Assembly (NCBI RefSeq): GCF_000372725.1
Contig: NW_005197426.1
Span: 327,599 to 391,598, forward strand
Source: Emiliania huxleyi CCMP1516
Taxonomy: Eukaryota > Haptophyta > Isochrysidales > Noelaerhabdaceae
Reading direction: 5' to 3'
DNA: 64,000 nt
The translations under genes were made by a program, and so were the position numbers. The notes below the pieces were generated by a model. It saw only the letters and a list, made by a program, of their open reading frames with translations, was not told the origin of the DNA and did no database searches. Shown here in pieces: positions 1 to 9,811 of the stretch (position 1 is its first letter; each line of letters begins with the position of its first letter).

Positions 1-23
1 GAGCCGCGTGGCACTCCTGTAGC

Positions 24-98
24 GGGTGGCGGCGTGCCGTCCCGTCCCGTCCTCCCATCCCTCCCTTGGGTTGTCTGTTTTCTTTCTTTCTTTACTAG
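24..98 (-). repeat. Dispersed repeat family A, truncated copy
   Basis: A stretch reading GGCGGCGTGCCGTC, then a pyrimidine-rich core, then TTGGGTTGTCTG and (TTTC)n. The same order recurs near 6820-6893 and, reverse-complemented, at 7203-7392, 30790-31185, 52726-52880 and 52915-53215. The simple (TTTC)/(GAAA) end suggests the tail of a SINE-like element. No gene is seen in bases 1-249. Confidence 0.7.
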
Positions 99-249
99 CA
101 CACCTCAAGTGTCCCCCAAAACCCCGAGGAGTCACACAGTCCACCTGTGTGATGCACGCCCTGCGACAGCGCGGGGCGGCAGGGTGCGCACTGTGCCTCT
201 GCAAAACAACAAACTGTGTGAGGTTGTTTGGTATAGCTTTAAATCTCTG

Positions 250-975
250 CTAGCTCCCCGCGTCGCTGACGGACCGTTGCTGCTGCAGCAGGTGTGGCGG
301 CGGCGGCCAATACCCGAGGCGGTCCTCCTCCGCCCTCACCTCGTCCACCCAGCCCGCCTTTGCTCGCGGGAAGCTGTCGGCGTACGGCACGTAGGGTTTG
401 AGGTCGAGGACCGGGGTGCCGTCCAGCAAGTCGAGCCCCTCCACGGTCACCCTCAGCGCCGCCTCGTCCACCTCCACAACCTTGAGCGCCGACAGTGCGA
501 TCGGGTTGGGCCGATGCGGCGCCCTCGTGGCGAAGACGCCCTGCTTCGCGCGCCTCGGGCCACGCGGTGGCCGTACCAGCGGCTTCCAGCCTGCGTTGAG
601 GTGCATGAGCGTGATCGCCCAGCAGTAATCGAAGCCAGCAAGACCTCGCAGCGTGTGATCGAGACCGGCGTCAGGCCGCAGCTCGATGCAGCCGCGCTGT
701 GCTCCTCCGCCCGAGACCTGCGTCGTCACTGTCGGCTGCCGCGGCGTGCCGAAGCGCTCCTTGTAGGGGCTCCGAATGACACCGATCGGCGTGAGTGTGA
801 CGGGCGCCGCGGCGTGGTCAGCAAAGGCATCGGTGTACTCCAGCGGTGGCCGGAGCGAGCGTGGGTCGACCACGCCGGCGCGACACAGAAGTGGGAGGAC
901 GAGGCTGATACAGGCACGGTGTCCAGCCATAGCGACAGACCAGGCGCGCCGCGACCTGGCGTGACAGCTGGACAC
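250..975 (-). CDS. trmO: TrmO / TsaA-like tRNA N6-methyltransferase
   Basis: The 241-residue product matches the TsaA/TrmO (UPF0066, YaeB) family, whose bacterial member methylates N6 of threonylcarbamoyl-adenosine 37 in tRNA using S-adenosylmethionine. Visible family signatures are IGVIRSPYKERFGTPRQP (about residues 63-80), LAGFDYCWAI, the hallmark GVFATRAPHRPNPIALS (about 146-162) and LDGTPVLDLKPYVPYADS (about 185-202). Length is normal for the catalytic domain, plus roughly 60 extra N-terminal residues with a hydrophobic stretch (ACISLVLPLLC). This leader may be an organelle targeting peptide, or translation may begin at the internal Met at base 930. The reading frame is uninterrupted, so this looks like a single-exon gene. 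Human TRMO is the closest well-known eukaryotic relative. I am confident of the family and less so of the exact start and cell compartment. Confidence 0.88.
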   Translation of the reverse strand: MSSCHARSRRAWSVAMAGHRACISLVLPLLCRAGVVDPRSLRPPLEYTDAFADHAAAPVTLTPIGVIRSPYKERFGTPRQPTVTTQVSGGGAQRGCIELRPDAGLDHTLRGLAGFDYCWAITLMHLNAGWKPLVRPPRGPRRAKQGVFATRAPHRPNPIALSALKVVEVDEAALRVTVEGLDLLDGTPVLDLKPYVPYADSFPRAKAGWVDEVRAEEDRLGYWPPPPHLLQQQRSVSDAGS

Positions 976-1080
976 GTGGGGTTTTTTACACCGCTCTTTA
1001 TACTCGTTTATTCACGAGGCGACCCCAGGGGAACCTGGGCTCTAGGTTTCCTAGTGGCGTGCTGTGAATAAACAGCGAAG

Positions 1081-1172
1081 AAGACGCCTAGGTTTTTTAT
1101 CTCGCCGAGTCAACCCGAGCCTCCGGGAGACTGTCAGCTGTTTTCACAGCAGGCTGGAAGTACCTCGACAGC
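1081..1172 (+). repeat. Dispersed repeat family B, copy 1
   Basis: Shares a block with 12198-12295, including CAGCAGGCTGGAAGTACCTC and the upstream order (T-run, C(T/G)CGCCGAGTC, GAGCCTC, GAGACTG, TCAGCTGTT). The two copies are about 11 kb apart in the same orientation. No coding potential is evident. A possible AATTCTTTTG motif lies at 1210-1220. Confidence 0.7.
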
Positions 1173-1435
1173 AACTGGAGAGAGAATTTTGCCGAGCGCG
1201 GAATTTGCGCGGGCAGAATTCTTTTGCAAAAGCATCACTGCGCGGCCATCGCAAGAGCCCCCGCTCTCGACCCCCCCCCCCCTCTACGTCCGAATGCGTG
1301 TCGCTGCTCGCGTCAGCATCGCACGCAGCCCCGATGGCGTCGCCCGCGGCGTAGGCGTGCGCCTGGCAAGCCGCACGCATGTGAGAGGGTGTGTGCACGC
1401 ACATGCCGTCAGTCCCTCCCCGCCCCCCCCGCCTG

Positions 1436-2791
1436 CCAGCGGTGGGCCGTCCGTGTCCAATCTAGAGGCGCACTGGTAGTCGCTGCGCGATTGGATGACG
1501 TAAGGCGCCTCGCCAAAGTCGGCGGGCCGAGCAACAGTGAACTCTGCAGTTGTCCAGCGGTCGCCCGAGACGCGTGTGGAGGAGAAGCACTTCCACGCCA
1601 CCTGTCCGGCCTATGGTGCATGCTGGCCGCCTTCCCACACTTGGGCGGTAGAGCCCCCCTCACCCACACACCGCGGCGTGCCTCGTGCGCCTGCGCCGAC
1701 GCGTAGCCGTACCGAATCTCGAGAAACTCGCCTAGCAGAGAGCGCCAGGGAGGGTGCCCGGAGAGGTCGAATGATGCTCGATGCGTTGGGCTCCGGCGCA
1801 CCACGGCTGCCGACGGTCTGGTATGTCTCGAGTATCCGCCCGCCGTTGACCTGTGAGGGAGTGGAAGCTGCTGGCGCAAAGGCAAGGTTGAGCGGCAGGA
1901 GCGGTTGTTTGTCAGCGGGGTGGGAAGGGCGGTACCTCGGAGATCAGTGGAGCGCCGCCGACAGCGAGGCAGCTCTCGGTAGAGACGAAGCCTGCGGCGA
2001 GCCTCTCGCCGGTGAGGGAACGCGGCCTTTGCCAAGACTAGACGGTGAGAGAATAGACAAACCTGCCGCCGTGTACTTCCATTTTAGCACTTCTCCCTCC
2101 AACGCAGTATAGCGGATCTTCTGGGCGGCGTTCAGCATTGCGGACCTCGCTAGCCAGCCCAGACCAGTGGCAGCGAGCATCTCGTCTCCGTTGACCTTGC
2201 CTTTGCACCTATTGCGCCAGGCTCGAGGTGAAGCTAAATGCCTCTACTATCCTTGTCCTTTTCGCATGAGCTCAACGCACCGCCACACGCCTCCTCGAAG
2301 CCTGCGAGACCGGCTTGCAGTTAGCTATGCGGCAGCAGGAGAAAAGGCAGGCTCTACTACCCGTCGAGCAGCAGGAGAAAAGGCAGACTACTACCCGTCG
2401 AGCACCTGTGGAACAACGACCTGAGCTCGAAGTCGTTGGGCCTCCGCACGGGCACCGCGCCTGTGCTCTCCTCGAGAGAGTGGAGAGCAGAGAGGAGCCC
2501 AACCTCCGTCGTCAGGCCCTGCTGCCACGCCTGCTCGCGCTCCCCTCTGCTATCACGCGGAGTCGACTCTGGAAACGACTGCTCATCCACTTCTGGGTCA
2601 TCGTTATCGCTGCCACCATGCTCCCAGCGAGACGCCGCCCTCAGCCCATTGCCGCGCAACTCGATGGCTCCAGAAGTGGGTGAAGTCTGCGCAGGCAAGC
2701 AACCGCTGCGCGGCCCACTCAGGGCATGTGCCGCTGCCAGCGCCGCCGCCACGCCGCTGCCGCGCCGCGTTGCTCGTCGGAATGCAGACAT
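1436..2791 (-). CDS. Unrecognised multi-exon gene
   Basis: No family is recognised, but protein-like pieces joined by good splice signals suggest a real minus-strand gene. Reading down the minus strand: an acidic piece with EVDEQSFPESTPRDSR and RRPNDFELRSLFHR (about 2620-2390); a piece with AAQKIRYTALEGEVLKWKYTAA ending at a donor AG/GTTTGT at 2062; an acceptor CTCACAG at 1851 followed by GGRILETYQTVGSRGAPEPN (about 1850-1720); and an acceptor CCGGACAG at 1602 followed by VAWKCFSSTRVSGDRWTTAE (about 1601-1540), continuing to about 1436. The 1851-2062 intron is 212 nt. The true start, stop and remaining junctions are not resolved, and 2390-2620 may belong to a different gene. Confidence 0.35.
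2330..2403 (+). repeat. Short tandem repeat, about 33-36 bp x 2
   Basis: Two copies of a unit that contains GCAGCAGGAGAAAAGGCAG and CTACTACCCGTCGAGCA. On the minus strand it would lie in the intron of the unrecognised gene, next to the predicted donor CACAG/GTGCTCGACGG. Confidence 0.8.
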
Positions 2792-3761
2792 ATGTGTATC
2801 AGCCGACGAGAACTCGTGCGTCCCTACGCCTACGCGGATCTCTCTCTCTCTCGGGTTTCACAGATGGTTTCATTTGAGTCAACGGGCCGCGACGGCGACA
2901 CGGGCCTCTAAGTACAACTCTCACACAGCTGGGCGTGTGTTGGGTGTGATGTGTTCTGCGACGACCGCGGTTGTTTTGTTTCAACCCTTTTCCTACACCC
3001 TGCTCCCTGGCTCAGTCAGTCAGTCAGTGTTACACACCTCCTAGCATGGAGGACGCGCCCACACGCACACACACGCTGCACACGATTGGCTCGGGAGCCG
3101 ACACGAGGCACACTGTCACCGGCCGTAGCACTGGGTCCGGACTGCTGGACGCACAGCACACAGCTCACAGGCAGGACACAGCTCACGAGGTGGCGCTATG
3201 TAGTGGGGTTCTCAGGGACTGACACGGGAGAAGAAGGTGGAGCACAGGGACGGGGACACAGAACTCACGAACTGACCTCCCACCCCGCGCCGGGGGCGGT
3301 GGCGCACAAACAAGCTAAATAAAGATAGATTTTGTTTCACCGGCTGCCACGCCACAGCGATGTGGAGGACACATCGGGTGGGGGCACGCTGCGCAGCACG
3401 CCTGGGCGAAAGGACCGCTGCGAAAAACCGTCGGGTGCCCCGCAACAGCCTCGCTGGGCCAGAACGCAGAAGTGATAAGATCGGCCCGCGAGGTGGGGTG
3501 CTAGTATGAGACCGATACGTACGTCGCAGTTCACTAAGTTGCGCAGCGGCGGTTAGTAGCCACCGTACGTTACTCCTGAGAAAGGGTGCGGCGTCTCTGG
3601 TCTCTCGCTGCCTCCCACCTCATCGGATTCCGAATGGGTCGAACGGGAGTACTAAAACAGCAGCATGTTCTGGGTGGGAGGAACCCTTGGGGGGGACGCG
3701 GCGGTCTCTCTGGTTTCTGGTTTCTGGTTTTTCGATATAGCACACACCGGCATTATCCTCG
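2792..3761. other. Stretch with no supported gene
   Basis: Short reading frames occur on both strands, but none shows a domain, a plausible start with context, or splice-linked continuation. The stretch is rich in CA dinucleotides around 3055-3080 and contains a small TCAG microsatellite near 3013. I see no RNA gene. Confidence 0.5.
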
Positions 3762-6629
3762 CTACCCAACGCGGCCAAAGGATATCCACCTCGAGAACCT
3801 CGAGAACACCGGCAGCGGTGGCAGCGGTGGAAACGATGGGAGGGGTGGCGGCGGCGGTGGCGGTGGCGGCTGCGGCGCTGGGGAGGGCGGCGGCAGCGGC
3901 GGAAGCTCTGGGGAGGGCGGCGGCGCGGGCGGTGGCGAGGGAGGTGGTGGCGATGGCGGCGGCGGTGGCGATGGCGGAGGGGGCGGTGAGGGCGGCGGCA
4001 GCGACGGAGGGGGCGGTGAGGGCGGCGGCGGAGAGGGAGGCGGCGGCGGCGCGACCCTCGTCTTTACGAAGCACTTAGTGTCTCCGCCGCCCTCGCTGCG
4101 CTCGATTGGCGTGTCAAAGAGGTAGCACGGGTAGCCTCCTCGACGTGTGTCTCTGTCGCCGGAGAACTGGTAGCCGGTGCACCTAGCGCCGAGGCAAGGA
4201 CGAGCCACTCGCACGGCGACGGAGGGCCTTTTTGAGAGCTGCCTTTCCAGCTATGCCTTCCGCATGTCTGACTAGCCGTGCGCTGGCTGTGCGGCAGGGG
4301 TGGCGCGTGGCCTCAGGGTGGCCTAGGGGGCGGCAGCGGCACCAGGTCCGCTCCGCGCACTCTCGCTGGCAGGGGATCTCGTCGTGCGGGGCCCCCATCA
4401 TGCGCACTTCCCCCGCCGCATCCCTTCGCCGCCCGCCGGCGCAGACGCAGGCGCCATCGGAGCTGCCCGCAGGCGGAGGGCCTGCACCGGCGGGGGGGGG
4501 GGGGGTCGTGGGGGTCGGGGATGGGGTCGGCGCATTGTAGCCGGAGATAGGGCGCTGCCCTACGTGCGCTGCTCTGCACGGTGCGGGCGCTTCTACTCAC
4601 CGAAGATGGCTGTCGGGAAGACAACGCGCGCGACGCGAACCGCGAGCGTCTCGGGCGGCGTGTAGCGTGACCAGTCGACGCCCTCCTTCTTGACCCAGCA
4701 CTTTGCGGTCGGGTTGGGGCTTGTGCGGGCGATGCGCGTGCGGTGCAGCTCGCACTTTGGGTACCCTCCGGGGCGCGCGTGCTCGAAGGCGACGCAATCC
4801 GCCGCCGCGGCGCACTTGCTGCGGCACTGGTCCTGAGAGGGGCGTGTCCCGGGACGTGTCAGACACGTGTCCTGGGAGGGCGAGGACGGGCACTCGCTGC
4901 GGCGCTGCTCTCCTCGCTCAAGCCCCACGTCGTCGTCTGATCGCCCGGGCCGCCGCTCTCGGTGCGGCAAGCTCCGGCAGAGCGACCGCTCGACGGCGCA
5001 CTCCACTCCCTCCGCCAGTCGGTGGCGGCCGCGCCGCTGCCCTCCGCCTTGCGTCGCTCGGCGGCGAGGCCGGGCGACCACCCCGCCTTTGCGTAGCAAG
5101 CCGCGCCCCACGCATCCGGCGACGGCTTGACGTGGGTCGCCTGATGCAAGAGAGATGTACTTCTTGCGGTGTGTGCGAGGGTTCGGTGAGTCGGCGGGTG
5201 GCGTGGTCTGTGGGCTAAGCGTTGCCGGATGGCTTCCATGGGAGAGGGCTCTGGGGGAAAGTGTCCTGGCTTACATCTCGGCTGCATCTCGGCTGCATCC
5301 CGCACCTCCTCGAGGTGCATCTCGCACGAGCTGCGCGCGCCGCGGTACTCCCACGCGGCGCACCTATCGGGATGCTCCAAGAAGGGTCCTAGAATGTTCC
5401 TAGCGAGCCGCGGTACATGCGGCGCACTCGGCGAAGATCGCGCAGAGGCGGGCGCAGCGGCGCGGGCCGGTGTCGGCGTCGGTGTTCGTGGCGACGCTGC
5501 CGCTGCAAAGGACGGCGCCGAGGCCGCAGGCGTCGTCGCCCTCTGCGTCGCGTGCCCGGTACACAAAGTGCATCTCGAAGTGAGGCGACCAGCCGACGCC
5601 GCGGCAGCCTCCGTTGACGCACTCGCCTGGCAGGAGGCACTGGCGCAGCCCTGGCTGGCAGCAGTCTGGAGGCTGGGGCGGCGGGAAGAGAATGAGGGGG
5701 GGGGCAGGAGCCATCGCAGAAGCCGCCGCAGAAGCCACCGCAGGAGCCACAGCAGAAGAGGTCGCACTCGCAGCAGCCGCAGAAGCAGCCGCAGGAGCAG
5801 CCGCAGAAGCAGCCGCAGGAGCAGCCGCAGGAGCAGCCGCAGGAGCAGCCGCAGGAGCAGCCACAGGAGCAGCCGCAGCAGAGGTCGCACTCGCAGCAGG
5901 AGCAGCCACCGCGGCCGCCGGCCCCTGCTGCAAGCTGCGCCGGTATGGCGGCGGCGTCTCGCAGCACTCTCTCATGGACCACTCCCACCGCGGGGCAGGG
6001 TGATAGAAGCCGGCGAACTGTGACATCCTCTGCCCCAGCTTCAGGGGCGGCATCGGCGGCATCGGCGGCGGAGGTGGAGAGAAAGGTGATGGCAGTGGGC
6101 GTGGCGGCTGCGGGGGCGGCCCTGGCGGCGGGGACGGAGCGGGCGCCGCGTACACGTCGTAGTCTCCATCCCGCTCGCACTTTGCCAGCACGATGTCTCG
6201 GATGAGCCAGCATCCAAAGGTGCGGCCCGGGCGCGTGGATACGAAGCCCTCGCACCCGGTGTGCGCCTTGCAGATGGCTGTGCAATCGGCAACGGAGCCG
6301 GCGGAGATGCCGCTGTCTCCGGCGCTCACGGCGCCGTGGTACCGATAGCAGTTGAGGCGCTCATATAGCGCCATGGTGAATGGGGGTGTCGGAGGGCTCG
6401 GCGGCGAGGCGAGCGTCGGAGGGCTCGGCGGCGAGGCGAGCGCCACGCGGCTCAAAGGGGCGCAGCCGCTGCACCCGATCGGAAACTCGTCTACGACCTT
6501 GGCGCAGGCGGCGAGCTCGGTGAGACCGCCGCCAGGCGTGGACTGGAGCCAGTCAATACGCGAGGCGCACGAGTGGCCTCCGACGATAGTGGCCAGGACC
6601 GTCGGGGTGCAGGACGGCGCGCAGGGCAT
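3762..6629 (-). CDS. Secreted PAN/Apple-like protein with SPPPP linkers
   Basis: A multi-exon minus-strand gene for a Cys-rich, Pro-rich extracellular protein. In order: a Cys module (SCTPTVLATI, GHSCASRIDWLQS, ELAACAKVVDEFP, residues 1-55); a PAN/Apple-like module (NCYRYHG to GCWLIRD, about 90-165); an SPPPGPPPQPP linker; a second Cys module around VNGGCRGVGWSPHFEM; a further PAN-like end (CARLCAIFAECAAWEYRG); another (CRSKCAAAADCVAFEHARPG, near 4800); and a last one (CTGYQFSGDRDTR, GGYPCYLFDT, near 4180) followed by a long SPPPP tail. Runs of PAN domains with hydroxyproline-type linkers are typical of algal wall or surface glycoproteins. The 64-nt intron at 5364-5427 is well defined; other junctions are not. 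An Ala-rich segment (about 5700-5900) and the tail are low complexity. The signal-peptide exon was not found, so the 5-prime end may lie upstream. Confidence 0.6.
5262..5312 (-). repeat. Intronic GATGCAGCCGA minisatellite
   Basis: On the minus strand the predicted intron after CTCGAGGAG opens with GTGCGGGATGCAGCCGAGATGCA and repeats. The same 10-11 bp motif and the same flanking GTCGAGGAG are found in the GT29 gene intron at 24001-24112. Confidence 0.65.
5364..5427 (-). other. 64-nt GT-AG intron bounded by a 9-bp direct repeat
   Basis: Removing it restores GCC GAG TGC GCC GCG TGG GAG (AECAAWE) and a continuous PAN domain. GTGCGCCGC is both the first nine bases of the intron and the first nine bases of the next exon. 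Without splicing, the frame hits stops at once. Confidence 0.8.
5700..5900 (-). repeat. Coding Ala/Pro tandem repeat
   Basis: An imperfect array of GGAGCAGCCGCA-type units encodes an (AAPAAAPA)n stretch in the long minus-strand frame of the PAN gene, or lies in one of its introns. It resembles a slippage-prone linker. Confidence 0.6.
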
Positions 6630-7202
6630 TTAGAGACTGCCACGTGCAGATCGGAGACACGACGTTCTCTTCGACGGTGAGCAGAGACGCTGTATAGGAA
6701 AATAAAGAAAAACCAGCACTGGAGCGCGACACAACGGTGTCGGCGAGAGACTGCGAAGAGAGATAGGAAGAGGCGGACGCCCAAGGGTGGGCGACGGCTA
6801 GCGCATCACACCCCTCTCCTTATAAAATCCCTGTGTGGTGGCGGCGTGCCGTCTTCCTCCCTTGCGTTGCCTGTTTTCTTTCTTTCTTTTACGGTATCAC
6901 AATGTGACGACCAAAACGATCTTGGGAGCCAGGGTGAGACAACAGGCCGGGGTGCCACACGGGGCACACCACAGGCGTATTCTAGAGGGGGGAAAGAAAC
7001 GGGGAGTGAGGGGCCCCGCCACGAGAAGTGCGTTTTGGGGATGCAGAGCGTGCAAGGCAGCTAGGGATGAGGCCACAAAAGAGGCACGCGAGGCAAGGAG
7101 GAGAATCGGAGAACGGAGAGACTGGGACGACTGGACACAACGGAGGCGTGAACTCCGTGCACGACCCTGACTGCCAGCGCCGAGGCGGAGGACCCGGCTC
7201 TA

Positions 7203-7392
7203 GTGAAGAAAGCGGTCACGTGTAAAAGAAAGAAAGAAAGAAAACAGACAACCCAAGGGAGGGATGGGAGGACGGCACGCCGCCACCACACAGGGATTTT
7301 AAGGAGAGGTGTGTGGTGCTCACGTGTAAAAAGAAAGAAAGAAAACAGACAACCCAAGGGAGGGATGGGAGGACGGCACGCCGCCACGTGTA
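7203..7392 (+). repeat. Dispersed repeat family A, two tandem copies
   Basis: Two adjacent copies, each with a (GAAA)n tract, then ACAGACAACCCAAGGGAGGG and GGACGGCACGCCGCCAC. The first carries the additional CACACAGGGATTTTA module. Identity between the copies is very high by eye, implying recent duplication. Confidence 0.85.
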
Positions 7393-7702
7393 AATAAATA
7401 AATAAACAAAGAGTTGGACAAATACCAAATTCCAAATCGCAAACATAGAAACCCAAACACAGGCGGCGACGTGGCATACGAGCTCATAGGAGAAGGAGGC
7501 GGGCATAAAATAAATAAAACGGACATCCCAAGCTAGGGCTGGGTCGAGGACAGACACGTCCCCACCTTTGCAGGATTTTGCAAAAGCGAGGGGGGAGGGG
7601 GCGCATCGCGGCGCGGAGAGGCCGCCACGTGTATAAATAAATAAACACAACGGACACGCCAAACGAGGGGTGGGAGAAGGACAGGTTGTGGTGGCTTGGC
7701 CT

Positions 7703-7724
7703 CATAAAATTCTTTGCGGCACGC
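7703..7724 (+). promoter_or_regulatory. AAAATTCTTT start-proximal motif (MFS gene)
   Basis: TAAAATTCTTTGCGG lies about 50 bp before the MFS start codon. Equivalent sense-strand motifs precede nicastrin, the RCC1 gene, FKBP and RPT6. A core-promoter or leader role is inferred only from this recurrence. Confidence 0.45.
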
Positions 7725-7762
7725 GAAACAGCCCCGAGCTCGGCCGGCAATCTGCCCGCGCG

Positions 7763-9538
7763 ATGCACAGGCCGTGTCGCCTCGCGCGCCGGCGAGCACG
7801 GCCAGCTCTCCCAGCCTGGCGGCTGCCCCCAGCAGCCTGCGCTGTGCGGTGGCGGTCCGACACCTCGACCTTGCCGACCAGCTCGCAGTTGCGCTATCTC
7901 GACGAGGCGGAGCTGAAGAGCCTGCACGCTCGGCTCGAGAGCAGCCCTGACCTTGTCACGCCGCCGTGGCGCGAGTTCAAGGCTTCGTGGGAGGCCGCGG
8001 CTACGCCCGTCGATCGGCGGGTCCGTCCGATCTACGGCACGCTCACCCTCTCGTTTGTCGCGCAAGGCATCCAGTTCCCAGTGCTGCCTCAGCTCGCGAG
8101 GAGCCTCGAGCTCGGCACCGCCGACCTAGGGCTCATCGCCGCCACCACCGCGCTCGCGCGCCTCGTCTCCAACGCGCCCGCCGCCGCCGCTGCGGAGCGC
8201 TTTGGACGGCGGCCTTTGCTCATCGCGGGGCCGGCGACCGCAGCGGTGGGGATGGGGCTGCTTGCTTGCAGCGACTGCTTTTGGCACATGGTCGTCGCAA
8301 ACACGTGCCTCGGCGCCGGTCTGGCCACCACGACCACCGCCGCGCAGCTCTACCTCGCCGACATCTCGACGCCGCGCAACCGCGCCGCGACGACGGCGCC
8401 TCTGCTGCAGTCTGCGCTGATCGGCTTTGCCGTCGGGCCGGCGGTGGGCGGCGTCCTGGCGCAGCACCTCGGCTTCAGCCTCCCCTTCGCCGCCTGCGCC
8501 ACCGGCCTGCTCGGCTCGTCCCTCGCGAGCGCGCTGCTGCTGCCGGAGACGCTGCACGAGGCAGCCTCGAGACCTCGCGACATGCGCGACCTCGAGGCGG
8601 CGCCGCGCAGCGAGCAGCAGCAGCAGCAGGGGCAGGGGCAGGGGCAGGGGCAGGGGCAGCAGGGGCAGGGGCAGGGGCAGGGGCAGGGGCAGGGGCAGGG
8701 GCAGCAGGGGCAGGGGCAGGAGCAGGAGCAGCCCGCCTCGGCGGAAGTGACTTGGCGACTGCTGCGGCGGCCCGCCCTGCAGGGCATCGGCGCCGTCGTC
8801 TTCATGAATGGCTTCGCGCAGGGCGCCTGCCCCGTCAGGCTGGCCTCCCCTTCCTGGAAGCTTCCGTGAAGCCTCTCAGCCCTTCCCAACAGGCGCCTTC
8901 CCGGTGACGCTCGTCCTCTTCGCGACGGAGAACGTCGGCATGGACTCCGCCTCGGTCGGGGGGAGGGGGTGCTCACTGCGACCATCTCCTCTTCACCGTC
9001 ACTCATCAGCACCTGTGATTAGGTTGGAGGAATGCTCACCGCAAATGTGGCGCTGATGGTCCTGCTCACTGCGCCCGCGACGCGGCTGAGCGACGCGGCG
9101 CGCTCCCGCAAGTCGATCATGGTGCCCGCCCTCGCCGCCGCCGCCGTCTGCACCGGCCTCCAGTCGCTCGCCGCCACGCCGTGGAGCTACGCGGCGCTGG
9201 TCGGGCTGGGCGGCTCCGCGAGCGCCTTTTCGATGCCGAGCATCTCGCCCATCATCCTCGACTCGGTGGCGGAGGAGGAGCGGGCGCGCGCCCTCGCCGG
9301 GCGGCAGATGGTGCAGGATTCCGGCGCGCTGCTCGGCGCGAGCGGCATGGGCCTCGTCGCGAGCGTGCTCGGCATCCCGGCGGCGATGCAGACTGTGGCG
9401 GCGCTGCAGCTCGCCTCGGTTGCCATCTTCGCGCTGCGCGTCCCTTCTCGCCCCGCCGAGGCGCTGCGCGAGTGCGAGGCGAGGCGGAGGAGGGAGCAGC
9501 GGAGAGACCAGTCGGCTGCGAGGGGGCGCGGCGATTGA
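7763..9538 (+). CDS. Major facilitator superfamily transporter
   Basis: A membrane transporter of the MFS drug/sugar-efflux type. The N-terminal half starts GTLTLSFVAQGIQFPVLPQL, has the MFS loop motif AERFGRRPLL, a second membrane block (VVANTCLGAGLATTTTAAQLY), the DISTPRNRA loop and a PET motif that closes helix 6. A low-complexity (GQ)n loop joins it to a second half carrying helices 7-12 (MLTANVALMVLLTAPATRLSD onward). Two introns are readable: 8823-8892 (70 nt, GC-AG) and 8955-9022 (68 nt, GT-AG). After splicing the centre reads NGFAQGAFPVTLVLFATENV then GMDSASVGGMLTANV. Both introns begin with a near copy of the following exon start. The N-terminus (RLARRRARPALPAW) is basic and could be an organelle presequence. 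The substrate cannot be predicted. Confidence 0.85.
8626..8731 (+). repeat. GGGGCA hexamer repeat encoding Gly-Gln
   Basis: About 16 units of GGGGCA/GGGCAG, in frame with the MFS coding sequence, give a (GQ)n central cytoplasmic loop. Such tracts vary in length between alleles. Confidence 0.9.
8823..8892 (+). other. 70-nt GC-AG intron in the MFS gene
   Basis: The intron begins GCGCCTGCCC and the next exon begins GCGCCTTCCC. Splicing joins CAGG to GCGCCTTCCC and restores FAQGAFPVT. Reading through gives a premature stop. Confidence 0.75.
8955..9022 (+). other. 68-nt GT-AG intron in the MFS gene
   Basis: Donor TCG/GTCGGGGGGA, acceptor GATTAG/GTTGGAGGAATG. TGCTCACTGC near the donor and TGCTCACCGC just after the acceptor extend the duplicated stretch to about 20 bp with gaps. 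Confidence 0.7.
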
Positions 9539-9811
9539 GCGGACGCGTTCAGGGAGTGGCCAGCTCGCGCAGCCTCGGTACCATAGTTGCACGCGGGGGC
9601 CTTGTTGATGTTGTTGATTGTTTGTGTTTGAGAGATTTTTTGTGTCCACCTCGAATCGCGACAGCCTGTATTATTGAAAAAATAGTACCGTGCGACGACG
9701 ACGACCCGCGTGTGCGGTTTATGAGCGGGCCTTTTTGTGCACTTGCCAACAAAATGCGCAGAGTCCAGAGACGGAGCCCGACTCGCTGCTTATTGCTTTC
9801 TGCTAGTGCAG

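Larger units (their letters stand above)
6640..7762. other. Repeat nest between the PAN and MFS genes
   Basis: No gene is seen. At least five partial copies of family A occupy this kilobase: one reversed (6806-6893), then forward copies at 7203-7316, 7317-7392, 7500-7630 and 7632-7690, each starting with an A-rich (GAAA)n or (AAATA)n tract. The 6806-6893 and 7203-7316 copies share the extra module ending CACACAGGGATTTTA in inverted orientation. Confidence 0.75.

Noticed and set aside
3762-4214. Plus-strand Gly-rich frame (GGGGGGEGGG)
   Set aside because: It is the antisense of the SPPPP linker; Cys motifs and splice continuity favour the minus strand.
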